64,000 bases of DNA. Origin: an uncultured Roseburia sp. (GTDB lineage Bacteria; Bacillota; Clostridia; Lachnospirales; Lachnospiraceae). The position numbers and the translations under genes were made by a program. The stretch is taken from positions 124,001 through 188,000 of the forward strand of contig CANRYS010000001.1 in assembly GCA_947644305.1 (NCBI GenBank). The letters run 5' to 3'. The notes below the pieces were generated by a model. It searched no databases and had not been told where the DNA came from. It saw only the letters and a program-made list of their open reading frames with translations. Shown piece after piece: positions 8,996-17,748 of the stretch (the first letter of the stretch is position 1; each line of letters begins with the position of its first letter).

Positions 8996-9921
8996 AAGGT
9001 CTCTCCATTCTGTATCTTCATCCCACGCAAAAAGTCACCGGCTGACATTCGCTTCTTCCCTTCTAGTTGAATCTCCAGAAGCCGAAGAAGTCCGTCACCG
9101 GTCTGAATGCTGAAACTGTCCTTGTCTACCTTAGCTACCGTCCCCGGCGTCAGGCCCGTATTTTCGGGTACCACCTCGGCCCGCCAGATCTTTAGCATCT
9201 TTCCCCGGAATTCCGTGTAGGCACTGGGCCAGGAATTCAATCCTCTGACATACCGCTCCAGTTTTTCTGCTTTCCAGGAGAAATCTAGTCTGCCAAGCTC
9301 CTTCGTGAGCATTTTGGCATAGGTGCTCTCCTCATCCTTCTGTGCAACAGGCTCCAGTTTCCCTTGTTCTGCCCGCTCCAGTGTCTCCAGCAAAAGGGGG
9401 CCTCCTATCTCGGAAAGCTTTTCAAACAGGCTCTCTCCCGTCTCTTCTGCCGTCAGTGGGATTTCTTTTTTCAGGAGCATGTCCCCGGTATCAAGACCTT
9501 CGTCCATCTGCATCGTTGTAATGCCGGTGGTCGTATCTCCCTCCAAAATGGACCACTGGATCGGAGCCGCTCCCCGCCATCGAGGCAGCAGAGAAGCATG
9601 GACATTGATGCAGCCATAAGCCGGCATTTCTAATATTTCTTTGGAAAGGATCTGGCCAAATGCCACAACGACAATCACATCACAGGAAATCCCCCGCAGG
9701 ACCTCCACGAATTCAGGATCTTTTACCCTTTGGGGCGTGTACACCGGAATTTCATGCTCCAACGCTACCTTTTTGACCGGTGTAAAACTCAAGCTGCCAC
9801 TGCGTCCTCTCGCCTTATCTGGCTGGGTCACCACGGCTGTGACCTGGTGTCCTTCTGAATCGATCAGTGCTTCTAGGACCGGAACAGCAAAATCCGGTGT
9901 CCCCATAAATATAACGTCCAT
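8992..9921 (-). CDS. fmt: Methionyl-tRNA formyltransferase
   Basis: A 309-residue enzyme that formylates initiator Met-tRNA using 10-formyltetrahydrofolate. N-terminal formyl-transfer domain with FMGTPDFAVPVLEAL, VVVAFGQILS and the catalytic segment INVHASLLPRWRGAAPIQ; C-terminal OB-like domain (about 205-309). Full length. It sits 11 nt after def, the usual def-fmt pairing in which the deformylase removes the group added here, and overlaps rsmB by 4 nt. Confidence 0.97.
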   Translation of the reverse strand: MDVIFMGTPDFAVPVLEALIDSEGHQVTAVVTQPDKARGRSGSLSFTPVKKVALEHEIPVYTPQRVKDPEFVEVLRGISCDVIVVVAFGQILSKEILEMPAYGCINVHASLLPRWRGAAPIQWSILEGDTTTGITTMQMDEGLDTGDMLLKKEIPLTAEETGESLFEKLSEIGGPLLLETLERAEQGKLEPVAQKDEESTYAKMLTKELGRLDFSWKAEKLERYVRGLNSWPSAYTEFRGKMLKIWRAEVVPENTGLTPGTVAKVDKDSFSIQTGDGLLRLLEIQLEGKKRMSAGDFLRGMKIQNGETL

Positions 9922-9932
9922 CTGTCTCCTCC

Positions 9933-10412
9933 TTATTCCTCTTCCTCGCCGACGTCCACCAGTTCCCCTTCCACTTTATCTACATAGAGCTGACCGTCCA
10001 GATGCTCGATCTCATGAATCAGCGCCCTGGCCAGCAGTTCTTCTCCTTCGATCTCGAATTCCTGCATCGTTTCATCGAAGGCACGCACACGCACCACATT
10101 CGGTCTCGTGACAATCCCTGCCTTCCCAGGCACACTGAGACATCCCTCACTGCCCCGCTGCTCTCCCTCGGTATGAATGATCTCTGGATTTACGAGTACG
10201 ATAGGGCTGTCCTGCTCCGCCGTCACATCGATCACCGCAATCCGCTTCAGAACGCCAACCTGTGGTGCTGCCAGTCCCACTCCATCTGCCTCATACATCG
10301 TCTCCAACATATCATCGATCAATTCTCTGGTTTTTTCCGTGATCTCTTTTACCTCTTTTGCTTTCTTATACAGAATATCATCGCCAATTTCGCGTATATT
10401 TCTCAGCGCCAT
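9933..10412 (-). CDS. def: Peptide deformylase
   Basis: A 159-residue metalloenzyme that removes N-formyl from nascent proteins. All three family motifs are present: GVGLAAPQVG, EGCLSVPG with the metal Cys, and HEIEHLDG with the two metal His. The start ATG at 10412 (MALRNIREIGD) lies 7 nt after GGAGG; an in-frame ATG at 10430 upstream has no ribosome site. It lies between priA (33 nt) and fmt (11 nt) in a tight operon. Confidence 0.97.
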   Translation of the reverse strand: MALRNIREIGDDILYKKAKEVKEITEKTRELIDDMLETMYEADGVGLAAPQVGVLKRIAVIDVTAEQDSPIVLVNPEIIHTEGEQRGSEGCLSVPGKAGIVTRPNVVRVRAFDETMQEFEIEGEELLARALIHEIEHLDGQLYVDKVEGELVDVGEEEE

Positions 10413-10445
10413 GATTTTTCCTCCATTCATTCTGAATACGCCCCA

Positions 10446-12671
10446 TCAATCCACTTCATACTGGATATAACAGGCATATTTCTTTTTCTCAAATTCCTGG
10501 TCCACCCATGTTTTTACAGCCTCGATCTGCGCTAGCTCCTTAGTTTTTACATAAAATGTAAAACCAAACTGATCCTTTCTTTTCTTTCCTCCATCGTCGG
10601 CAGGCCCCACTACCGAAGCCAGACTACCGAACTTTCCCCGTACTGCACCCGAAAGCTCTCGGACACATGCCAGTCCCTTTTCCCGGTCCTCCGAAAAGAT
10701 ACGGATCGTAAGCAGGGAAAAATAGGGGGGATAGCTTAACACACGCCGGTATGCCAGTTCATTTTCATAAAATATCTCTGCCTCCTGAGCAGCCACGCTC
10801 TGAATCACATAGTGGTCTGGACGGTAGGTCTGAATGATCACTTCCCCTTGTTTCTGACCTCTTCCCGCCCTGCCGCTCGCCTGCATGAGCAACTGAAAGG
10901 TTCTCTCACTACTACGATAATCGTTTTCAAACATGCTCATGTCTGCCGCTAGCGCCGCCACCAGCGTTACATTTGGAAAGTCATGTCCCTTCACGATCAT
11001 CTGAGTTCCAATGAGAATATCCGCCCTTCCTTCTCGGAATCCGGACAAAACAGATTCGTGGCCATGTTTACCGGAAGTGGTGTCCGCATCCATTCGCAAA
11101 ACCTTCGCCATCGGGAACTGCCGCTGGAGCATCTCCTCTACCTTCTGGGTTCCCAGACCAAATGCTGCGATATAAGGAGATCCGCATTCCGGGCACCTCT
11201 CTGGCATCCTGACAGCATGTCCACAGTAATGGCAAACCAGTGTATCCACCTCTCCGAGATGATTTTTATGTGCCGTCATGGATACATCACAATGAGGACA
11301 TTGTAACACATTTCCACAATTTCTACAAGAAACAAAGCCCGCATACCCTCTCCGGTTGATAAAAAGCATGATCTGTTCTTTTTTCTTCAGACGATCTAAG
11401 ATCTTCTGCTGAAGGATGCGGCTGAATACCGAACGGTTTTTTTCCTTTAACTCCTGCCTGAGATCTACCACATGGATATCTGGCAGAAAGGCGTCTCCGG
11501 CACGCCTGGTCAGCCGATACTCTTTATATCTACCCTCCTTCGCCATTAGATAGCTTTTTACCGACGGCGTCGCAGAACCAAAGATCACACTGGCTCCTGT
11601 CTGGCTGGCGCGAAACAGTGCGACTTCATCGCTGTGATAGCGGGGAATTCCCTCGCTGATATAGCTGGTTTCATGCTCCTCGTCCAAGATAATGGCTCCC
11701 AGTCTTTCAAAAGGAGTAAACAGGGCCGACCTAGGGCCGATCATGATGTCCAGTTCTCCCATCCTGGCTCTCTCATACTGATCGTAGCGCTCCCCTTCCG
11801 AGAGCCTGGAGTGAATAACAGAAACCCGCTCACCGAATGCCTGGCGAAACCGGGATACCGTCTGGAAGGTCAACGCGATCTCCGGGATCAATACAATTGC
11901 CTGCTTTCGCTCCGCCAGTACGGTCTCTAGAAAACGAATAAATACCTCTGTTTTTCCACTTCCAGTAATCCCATACAGAAGATATGTCCTGCGCAGGCCA
12001 CTTTGATACTCCTTCGTAAAATCTTCCACGATCTCTCTTTGCTCTTCATTCAGTACCTTAAATACATCTGGTTTCTGTTCGGCAGATTCCAAAGGATTCC
12101 GGTATTTTTTCTCTCTGGTCACGGCAATGAGTCCCTCCTTTACCAAGCTATCAATCACCGGTTTTTTCACCTGGTACTGGTGGTCTGCCTGCCTTCTTGT
12201 CATCGTGCCTCCCTCGGAAAGAAGTCCCCGAATCAGTCGTACTTTCGCCACATAATGCTTCCGTTCGTATTCGTGAAGAATATCCATAACAGACTTTTCG
12301 TCCATAGCAAAATTAAGCCAGTGTTCCTCCACTGACTTAATCTTTTTCCGCACAGGCAGAACTGTCTTTAGCGCCTCGTTCATCGTGGAACCATACCGAT
12401 CCCTGATAAATCCGGCAAGGGCCAGAAGCTGTCCCTCCACCGGCACCTGTTTCTGCTCCACCTTCAGGATATCCTTGATCCGGTTCACGTCGAAAGCCGG
12501 CTGCTCCGTCAGATTCACGACAAAGCCATGGAGGACCCGGTTCCCCCGCCCAAAGGGTACCCGGACAGGCGTCCCGATCCTTATCGATTCTTCCATCCGC
12601 TCCGGGATATGATACTGATAGGTTTTGTCCAGTGCCTCCACACTGATATCTACGATTATATCTGCGTACAC
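10446..12671 (-). CDS. priA: Primosomal protein N' (PriA replication-restart helicase)
   Basis: A 741-residue superfamily 2 helicase that reloads the replicative helicase at stalled forks. N-terminal DNA-binding domain (ADIIVDISVEALDKTYQY), Walker A GITGSGKTEV, DEEH box in LDEEHETSY, a zinc-binding insert with paired CxxC motifs (CRNCGNVLQCPHC and CHYCG to CPECG), and helicase motifs V-VI near MQASGRAGRG. The start is taken as the GTG at 12671, which overlaps the murF stop (TAGTG); an in-frame ATG 22 codons earlier would run inside murF and add residues foreign to the family. Confidence 0.95.
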   Translation of the reverse strand: MYADIIVDISVEALDKTYQYHIPERMEESIRIGTPVRVPFGRGNRVLHGFVVNLTEQPAFDVNRIKDILKVEQKQVPVEGQLLALAGFIRDRYGSTMNEALKTVLPVRKKIKSVEEHWLNFAMDEKSVMDILHEYERKHYVAKVRLIRGLLSEGGTMTRRQADHQYQVKKPVIDSLVKEGLIAVTREKKYRNPLESAEQKPDVFKVLNEEQREIVEDFTKEYQSGLRRTYLLYGITGSGKTEVFIRFLETVLAERKQAIVLIPEIALTFQTVSRFRQAFGERVSVIHSRLSEGERYDQYERARMGELDIMIGPRSALFTPFERLGAIILDEEHETSYISEGIPRYHSDEVALFRASQTGASVIFGSATPSVKSYLMAKEGRYKEYRLTRRAGDAFLPDIHVVDLRQELKEKNRSVFSRILQQKILDRLKKKEQIMLFINRRGYAGFVSCRNCGNVLQCPHCDVSMTAHKNHLGEVDTLVCHYCGHAVRMPERCPECGSPYIAAFGLGTQKVEEMLQRQFPMAKVLRMDADTTSGKHGHESVLSGFREGRADILIGTQMIVKGHDFPNVTLVAALAADMSMFENDYRSSERTFQLLMQASGRAGRGQKQGEVIIQTYRPDHYVIQSVAAQEAEIFYENELAYRRVLSYPPYFSLLTIRIFSEDREKGLACVRELSGAVRGKFGSLASVVGPADDGGKKRKDQFGFTFYVKTKELAQIEAVKTWVDQEFEKKKYACYIQYEVD

Positions 12672-14086
12672 TACATCACTACCTTTTTCACCACTTCGTC
12701 CATGTGCATCCCGCGGGAACCCTTTACTAAAACCCAATCCCCCGGCTGCGCCAGTTGCCTGACGAATTCCGCCGCCTCTTCGTTACTGCTGCATATTCTT
12801 GTTGGAATATCCGAACCGCTTTCCACCTGGCGACAGATGTAGGAAGCTCCTTCCCCCACTGATATGACATAAGAGAGTTTCTTGCCCTTCCTCGCCTCCT
12901 GAAGAATAAAATCACCGATCCCACGATGCAGGCTCTCCTTCTGCTCTCCCAGCTCCAACACATCCCCAAGAACCACGATCTTTCTTCCCTCTGTACCATA
13001 ATCAAAAAGGGCGTCGATATTGCTGTTTATAGAGTCCGGACTGGCATTATACGTATCGTCGATCAAATGGTAACCGTGACAGTCCAGACGTTCTCCCCGC
13101 ATAGAAAAAGGTCGGTACTGCCTCAGTGCCTCCAACGCCTGGTCCAGATCCACACCGAACTGTTCTCCCAAAGCCAACGCCACCACCGCATTGTTGACAT
13201 TATGACCTCCCATCACCGACAACTCCACCGTGCAGTTCTGTCTCCCATGATACTGAAAGGACTGTCCGCTCTCTGTGACCTGGATATCTGTCGCGAGAAT
13301 CCGGCATCCTGACTCCGTTCCATAAAATATGGTTTCACAGTCATCAACACACAACTCATAGGGAATGTTGTCCCTGGTCAACGCTGGAAGATCCTCATTT
13401 CCACAGATATAACACATTCCGCCATGGGAACTTCCCACGTATTTGACAATATGCCCCTTCTCAAAGGCAATGGCCTCTCTGCTGCCCAGATTGCCGATAT
13501 GGGATACTCCGATATTGGTCACCACTGCGGTCTGAGGCCTGGCGATCTCTACCAACTTCGCCATCTCCCCAGGCATACTCATACCCATCTCGAAGACAGC
13601 GATCTCCGTATCCCTTTCGATATGGAACATCATCTGCGCCACACCGATCTGGCTGTTGAGGTTTCCAATGGTCTTCAACAAATTGTATTTTGTGGCAAGC
13701 ACAGCGCTTACCATTTCTTTCGTAGTTGTTTTCCCGACACTTCCTGTTATGCCTACGACTGGAATATCAAACTGCTGACGGTACCAGCTCGCCAGTTTTT
13801 GAAAAGCTGCCAGGGTATCCTCCACCCAGACTACAGCGGCCCCAGATAGATCTTCTGCCCTGGCAGCCGCCTCCCGCTTAGAGGTAAAGGTTGCCGACCC
13901 TGCCTGAAGCACTTCTGGAATAAACCGGTGGGCATCCACCCGCTCTCCGATAATGGGAACAAACAACGCCCCCTCTCCCGCCAGCCTCGAATCTGTCACT
14001 ACATCGGTAACAACCGTTCGTGGGTCACCACAGAGAAGCTCTCCACCGGTGGCACAAACCACATCTTTGATACAAAATGATAACAT
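12671..14086 (-). CDS. murF: UDP-MurNAc-tripeptide:D-Ala-D-Ala ligase
   Basis: A 471-residue Mur ligase that adds D-Ala-D-Ala to the cytoplasmic peptidoglycan precursor. It has the ATP loop GITGSVGKTTTKEM, the central domain, and DDTYNASPDS with the family substrate signature. The start at 14086 (MLSFCIKDV) follows AAGGGG by a good distance; an ATG 8 codons upstream has none. Its place directly after dapA-dapB links diaminopimelate/lysine synthesis to peptidoglycan assembly, and the riboswitch upstream of dapA may affect it by read-through. It overlaps priA by one base. Confidence 0.95.
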   Translation of the reverse strand: MLSFCIKDVVCATGGELLCGDPRTVVTDVVTDSRLAGEGALFVPIIGERVDAHRFIPEVLQAGSATFTSKREAAARAEDLSGAAVVWVEDTLAAFQKLASWYRQQFDIPVVGITGSVGKTTTKEMVSAVLATKYNLLKTIGNLNSQIGVAQMMFHIERDTEIAVFEMGMSMPGEMAKLVEIARPQTAVVTNIGVSHIGNLGSREAIAFEKGHIVKYVGSSHGGMCYICGNEDLPALTRDNIPYELCVDDCETIFYGTESGCRILATDIQVTESGQSFQYHGRQNCTVELSVMGGHNVNNAVVALALGEQFGVDLDQALEALRQYRPFSMRGERLDCHGYHLIDDTYNASPDSINSNIDALFDYGTEGRKIVVLGDVLELGEQKESLHRGIGDFILQEARKGKKLSYVISVGEGASYICRQVESGSDIPTRICSSNEEAAEFVRQLAQPGDWVLVKGSRGMHMDEVVKKVVM

Positions 14087-14096
14087 ACTTTCCCCT

Positions 14097-14858
14097 TTAT
14101 TTCGCTGCAATCACATCTGCCATGTCAAATCGACCATTCTTTTTTCCCGTCAGGAATTTTGCCGCCGCCACAGCCCCCTTGGCAAACACGGCTTTGCTGT
14201 ATGCCGTATGGGAGAAAGTGATCACCTCATCCTCTCCGGCAAAGATCACATCGTGTTCTCCCACAATGGTGCCGCCGCGGACTGAACTGATCCCCAGTTC
14301 TTTTTTTCCTCGTTTCTCCCGCCGCTGGGAACGATCATAGATATATTCGTATTGACCATCCATCGCCTCATTGACGGAATCCGCCAAAGCAAGCGCTGTT
14401 CCCGAAGGGGCATCCAACTTTTGGTTATGATGTTTTTCCACGATCTCGATATCAAAGCCCTCCGGTGCAAACACCTTCGCCGCCTTTTGAATAAGATGGA
14501 GCAGCGTATTCACGCCGAGAGACATGTTGGCAGCTTTGAGTACCGCTATCTTCTTCGCTGCCCTTTCGATCTTTTCCAGTTGCTCCTCATCATAACCGGT
14601 GGTGCAAAGTACCGCCGGGAGACCTTTTTCCTCACAATAGGAGAGCAGATCATCCAGAATCTTTGTCGTAGAAAAATCAATCAATGCATCCGCCTCCACG
14701 TCACAGTCAAGAATGGAAGAAAATACCGGATAGTCGTTTCTCCCATCATCCGTGATATCGATCCCCGCCACGATCCGGGCTTCTTCATCCTTCGCCACAA
14801 GGTCCGTGATCATTTTTCCCATGGCACCATTGCAGCCGCTCATTATTATCCTTGTCAT
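14097..14858 (-). CDS. dapB: 4-hydroxy-tetrahydrodipicolinate reductase
   Basis: A 253-residue NAD(P)H-dependent reductase, the second dedicated step to diaminopimelate and lysine. N-terminal Rossmann motif SGCNGAMGKM, ALIDFST, then the substrate and catalytic region EKHHNQKLDAPSGTA. The start at 14858 (MTRIIMSG) is 9 nt after GGAAAGG; the earlier in-frame TTG and ATG (14876, 14867) sit on or before that site. It follows dapA by 72 nt, and murF starts 10 nt after its stop. Confidence 0.96.
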   Translation of the reverse strand: MTRIIMSGCNGAMGKMITDLVAKDEEARIVAGIDITDDGRNDYPVFSSILDCDVEADALIDFSTTKILDDLLSYCEEKGLPAVLCTTGYDEEQLEKIERAAKKIAVLKAANMSLGVNTLLHLIQKAAKVFAPEGFDIEIVEKHHNQKLDAPSGTALALADSVNEAMDGQYEYIYDRSQRREKRGKKELGISSVRGGTIVGEHDVIFAGEDEVITFSHTAYSKAVFAKGAVAAAKFLTGKKNGRFDMADVIAAK

Positions 14859-14930
14859 GTCGTACATCCTTTCCAAAGTATTTTGAGAAAACTTTTTCCC
14901 TATAACGATGAGAACACGCTTCCGCGTAAA

Positions 14931-15824
14931 TTATAGGATCCCTGTTTTTTTCATCTCATCCGCCAGTCTCGCAGCATTCTTCTCCTCCATCTCCGTCAAA
15001 GGAGCCCGCAGAGATCCCACTTCCATTCCCATCAGATTCATCGCTTTTTTCACCGGAATGGGGTTTACCTCACAGAACAGCGCCCCAATCAGGTCAAAAT
15101 AGGAGAGCTGTATTTCCATACTTTTTTTTGCGTCACCTGCAAGAAATGCCGCCACCATTTCATGGGTCTGCTGAGGAAGAATATTAGACAGCACAGAGAT
15201 GACTCCCTTTCCTCCCAGGGATACCACCGGTACGATCTGATCGTCATTCCCGGAATAAAGATCTACCTCCACCCCTTCTTTTTTTGCCAGGGCAAGTACG
15301 TTTGCCACTTCTGAGATATCACCTGTGGCATCCTTTACGCCGACGATGTTTTTGACGTCGCGGCACAAAGCGACAACGGTCTCCGGTGTGATCTTTACGC
15401 CAGTTCTTCCTGGTATATTGTAAAGAAGAATCGGTATGTTTACAGAATCCGCCACTTGAATAAAATGAGCTTTCAACCCGTTCTGTGTACACTTATTGTA
15501 ATATGGCGTCACAAGAAGTAGTCCGTCTGCTCCCGCCTTCTCTGCCTCCTGGGAAAGATATACTGCCGTCGCCGTACAGTTCGAGCCGGTTCCCGCGATC
15601 ACGGGGATCCTCTTTTCTGCCACCTCACAACAGAACCGGATACACTCGATATGTTCCTCGTGACTCAGTGTGGATGCCTCACCTGTCGTTCCACAGATAA
15701 TAATAGCATCCGTCTGATTTTTAATCTGAAATTCAATGATTTCTCTCATCTTCTCATAATTTACCGAACCATCGGCATTCATTGGAGTAATCAGCGCTAC
15801 TCCCGCTCCTGTAAAAATTGCCAT
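14931..15824 (-). CDS. dapA: 4-hydroxy-tetrahydrodipicolinate synthase
   Basis: A 297-residue class I aldolase that condenses pyruvate with aspartate semialdehyde, the first committed step to diaminopimelate and lysine. Visible: CGTTGEASTLSHEEH, the catalytic Tyr in TPYYNKCTQNG, the Schiff-base Lys in VGVKDATGD, and the NPIPVK tail. The ribosome site AAGGAGG precedes the ATG. It is the first gene after a lysine riboswitch and terminator, the classic feedback arrangement. Confidence 0.97.
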   Translation of the reverse strand: MAIFTGAGVALITPMNADGSVNYEKMREIIEFQIKNQTDAIIICGTTGEASTLSHEEHIECIRFCCEVAEKRIPVIAGTGSNCTATAVYLSQEAEKAGADGLLLVTPYYNKCTQNGLKAHFIQVADSVNIPILLYNIPGRTGVKITPETVVALCRDVKNIVGVKDATGDISEVANVLALAKKEGVEVDLYSGNDDQIVPVVSLGGKGVISVLSNILPQQTHEMVAAFLAGDAKKSMEIQLSYFDLIGALFCEVNPIPVKKAMNLMGMEVGSLRAPLTEMEEKNAARLADEMKKTGIL

Positions 15825-15944
15825 ACTTTTTTCCTCCTTACATTAATATACGATATGCCATAACCGGTGTCACTCTTACAGCTCATAAAAGGCTTACTGT
15901 CCAAAGCCAAAAGCGTTATACTTTCACAAGACTGCCTTATTCAC

Positions 15945-15982
15945 GCAAAAGAAGCGACATTCCCGATCAATGGAAATGCCGC
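15945..15982 (-). terminator. Riboswitch-controlled intrinsic terminator before dapA
   Basis: An 11-bp stem (15972-15982 with 15954-15964, two G-U pairs) with a 7-nt loop, followed on the minus strand by TTCTTTT. It lies directly after the lysine aptamer and 120 nt before dapA, so it is the expected expression platform: lysine-bound RNA terminates here. Confidence 0.85.
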
Positions 15983-15997
15983 AAAAATTCAGTCGTA

Positions 15998-16168
15998 TTC
16001 TGTAGCACTCCATCTTAAAAGATGACAGTCATATACTTCTTCAGCATATGCCCAGGTAGACAGTCTCAGGTATCTGTCCCCTTCGGCAGACTTTCCTTTC
16101 ATTTACCATCATCTATGTATCCTGACACATCCGGAAAACTACTAATAAAGTCCGCGCCTCTACTCTTT
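15998..16168 (-). promoter_or_regulatory. Lysine riboswitch (L box)
   Basis: The minus strand carries the conserved L-box blocks in order: AGAGGCGCG, GAAAGTCTGCCGAAG, CCTGAGACTGTC, CTGGGC, GACTGTCATC and GGAGTGCTAC, the first and last of which close the basal helix. It sits between a sigma-A promoter and a terminator, upstream of dapA. Known members bind lysine and reduce transcription of lysine genes. The remainder of this 400-base gap holds only the terminator, promoter and dapA ribosome site. Confidence 0.93.
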
Positions 16169-16186
16169 TTTATTCACTTATTAATT

Positions 16187-16215
16187 ATCTTATCACTTAT
16201 ACAGACACCAGTCAA
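16187..16215 (-). promoter_or_regulatory. Sigma-A promoter of the lysine riboswitch/dapA transcript
   Basis: TTGACT (16210-16215), 17-bp spacer, TAAGAT (16187-16192). It lies just upstream of the L-box aptamer and only 7 bp past the stop of the preceding adenosyltransferase gene. Confidence 0.85.
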
Positions 16216-16221
16216 TACCAA

Positions 16222-16704
16222 TTATCGTATTTCTGATACTTCATCCACATATGCCCGGATCTGATCTGGAAGCTTGGCTCCGGTAATGATCAGTTTCTTA
16301 TAATCTCCCTGTATGCGGATGAGATCCTCCACATCATTCTCGGTAATTATGTTGAGATCGATCAATCCCAGCAGCTCATCCAGGATGATCACATCACTCT
16401 CTCCGGTCTCCAGCACCTTCTTGGAAAAATTAAAACCGTTCAATATGTTATGCTTTTCCTCGCGCTTCGCATCATCCGGTAAATCGCAGTAACTGCTCTC
16501 ACTTTTATCAAAACGGAATATCTTCATATCCGGTTCCAGGCGCTCTAACACCTGAAATTCGTCAGCCACCTTCCCTTTGAGAAACTGGATCATGGTAATT
16601 CTCTGTCCTTCTTGTACTTCCCTGAGTGCCTGACCAACTGCTGCCGACGTCTTCCCTTTTCCGTCTCCGTAAAAGACCTGGACAATTCCTGTTTTCATCG
16701 TCAT
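16222..16704 (-). CDS. cobO: Cob(I)yrinic acid a,c-diamide adenosyltransferase (CobA/CobO type)
   Basis: A 160-residue P-loop protein that transfers adenosyl from ATP to cobalt to make adenosylcobalamin. Walker A GDGKGKTSAAVG lies at the N terminus, VIILDELLGLID is the Walker B region, and LIITGAKLP is the typical C-terminal block. The start at 16704 has AGAGAGG upstream. It is transcribed alone, with its own promoter about 105 nt upstream and no cobalamin riboswitch visible. No other cobalamin gene is in the window. Confidence 0.9.
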   Translation of the reverse strand: MTMKTGIVQVFYGDGKGKTSAAVGQALREVQEGQRITMIQFLKGKVADEFQVLERLEPDMKIFRFDKSESSYCDLPDDAKREEKHNILNGFNFSKKVLETGESDVIILDELLGLIDLNIITENDVEDLIRIQGDYKKLIITGAKLPDQIRAYVDEVSEIR

Positions 16705-16808
16705 TAACACCTCTCTTTCTTGGGTTTCTGTATCAAGATGCAAAAACTCAAGCTCTCTTTCGTTCGTACTGCCACAAAAATGACAATACTTCTCAGACTA
16801 TGAAAATT

Positions 16809-16837
16809 AATTTACCACAAAAATGATGTCCATGCAA
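16809..16837 (-). promoter_or_regulatory. Candidate promoter of the cobO-like gene
   Basis: TTGCAT (16832-16837), 17-bp spacer, TAAATT (16809-16814). The 12-mer CCACAAAAATGA occurs at 16815-16826, inside the spacer, and again at 16772-16783, downstream of the start; these could be operator repeats, but this is only a pattern. Confidence 0.5.
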
Positions 16838-16860
16838 GTAAAAGATGATGGGATCGATTA

Positions 16861-17562
16861 TTATTCCCAGTTGTCCTCCTTTTCATCCTCTTCCTCGGTC
16901 TTTTCTTCCGAGGCGGCGACTACCGCTGACATTTCATCTATGTGCTCCAGCTTGCTAACCGATATCTCATATGCCACCCTAGTTTCAAAGGTTTCTTCAT
17001 CCAGTTTTTTCTGATATTCACGGCTCTGGATCCGTCCCCAAATCTGAATGTGCTCACCTACCTGGAAACCGTCTGCAAATCTTGCATTTCTTCCCCAGCA
17101 GATACATGGGATATAATCGGATTTTCCATAGGGGCGGTTTACTGCTAGCAAAAGATCTGCGATCTCTCTTCCCAGCGGCGTTTTTCTATATACAGGTTGT
17201 TTACAGATATATCCATCCAGAAATATATAATTGGGCTTATCGCTGCCAAGTTCTGTATCGTCAACCCTTAAATCTCTTACAAAAAGCGAGAGAACAAGAC
17301 GATTTCTATTTTCTTCATGGCGGTTATAGGAACGGAACTGCCCGCATGCCTCAAAGAATTTTCCCCGGTAATCCTTTGACACATCTACCAGACGCTCGGA
17401 AACCATCAGCGGAATCGTGTCAAATACATTGCTGAGTCTCCTCACAGAAAGATGTACCATATAGAATCCCTCACCGTACACTTCATGGCTAAAGGTGAAC
17501 TCGCTAATCACCTCACCATACACATTTACCTGATTGTTTCCTAAAACCTTATCTGTCATCAT
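16861..17562 (-). CDS. Single-stranded-DNA-binding-like protein with two OB folds
   Basis: A 233-residue protein. The second half (about 108-195) is recognisably SSB: IFLDGYICKQPVYRKTPLG, then LAVNRPYGKSDYIPCICWGR and GEHIQIWGRIQSREY. The first half (about 10-85) looks like a further OB-type beta barrel, and the tail is highly acidic (EEKTEEEDEKED) like the SSB C terminus, though without the usual final DDIPF-like motif. It is therefore not the standard 150-residue SSB. It is divergently transcribed from typA, with a GGGGG ribosome site before the start. Confidence 0.8.
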   Translation of the reverse strand: MMTDKVLGNNQVNVYGEVISEFTFSHEVYGEGFYMVHLSVRRLSNVFDTIPLMVSERLVDVSKDYRGKFFEACGQFRSYNRHEENRNRLVLSLFVRDLRVDDTELGSDKPNYIFLDGYICKQPVYRKTPLGREIADLLLAVNRPYGKSDYIPCICWGRNARFADGFQVGEHIQIWGRIQSREYQKKLDEETFETRVAYEISVSKLEHIDEMSAVVAASEEKTEEEDEKEDNWE

Positions 17563-17666
17563 ATATGACCCCCTTTGTTTATTTTATCCGTCCTGCGGAC
17601 AGACCTTTTTTCTTTACTAAATAATGATATGCAAAAAATTTTCTTTTTAGAACTAAAAATTTAAAT

Positions 17667-17695
17667 TTGCTTAAAAAAAGTTTCTATGATATAAT
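17667..17695 (+). promoter_or_regulatory. Sigma-A promoter of typA
   Basis: TTGCTT (17667-17672), 17-bp spacer, perfect TATAAT (17690-17695), giving a leader of about 47 nt before typA. Confidence 0.8.
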
Positions 17696-17748
17696 TCTAA
17701 AGTTATTGAGATAAAAAATCAACATAATTTGGAAAGGAAGACGATAAA

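Noticed and set aside
16705-16860. Cobalamin riboswitch upstream of the adenosyltransferase
   Set aside because: No B12-box-like sequence is present; only a promoter and a 12-bp direct repeat are seen.
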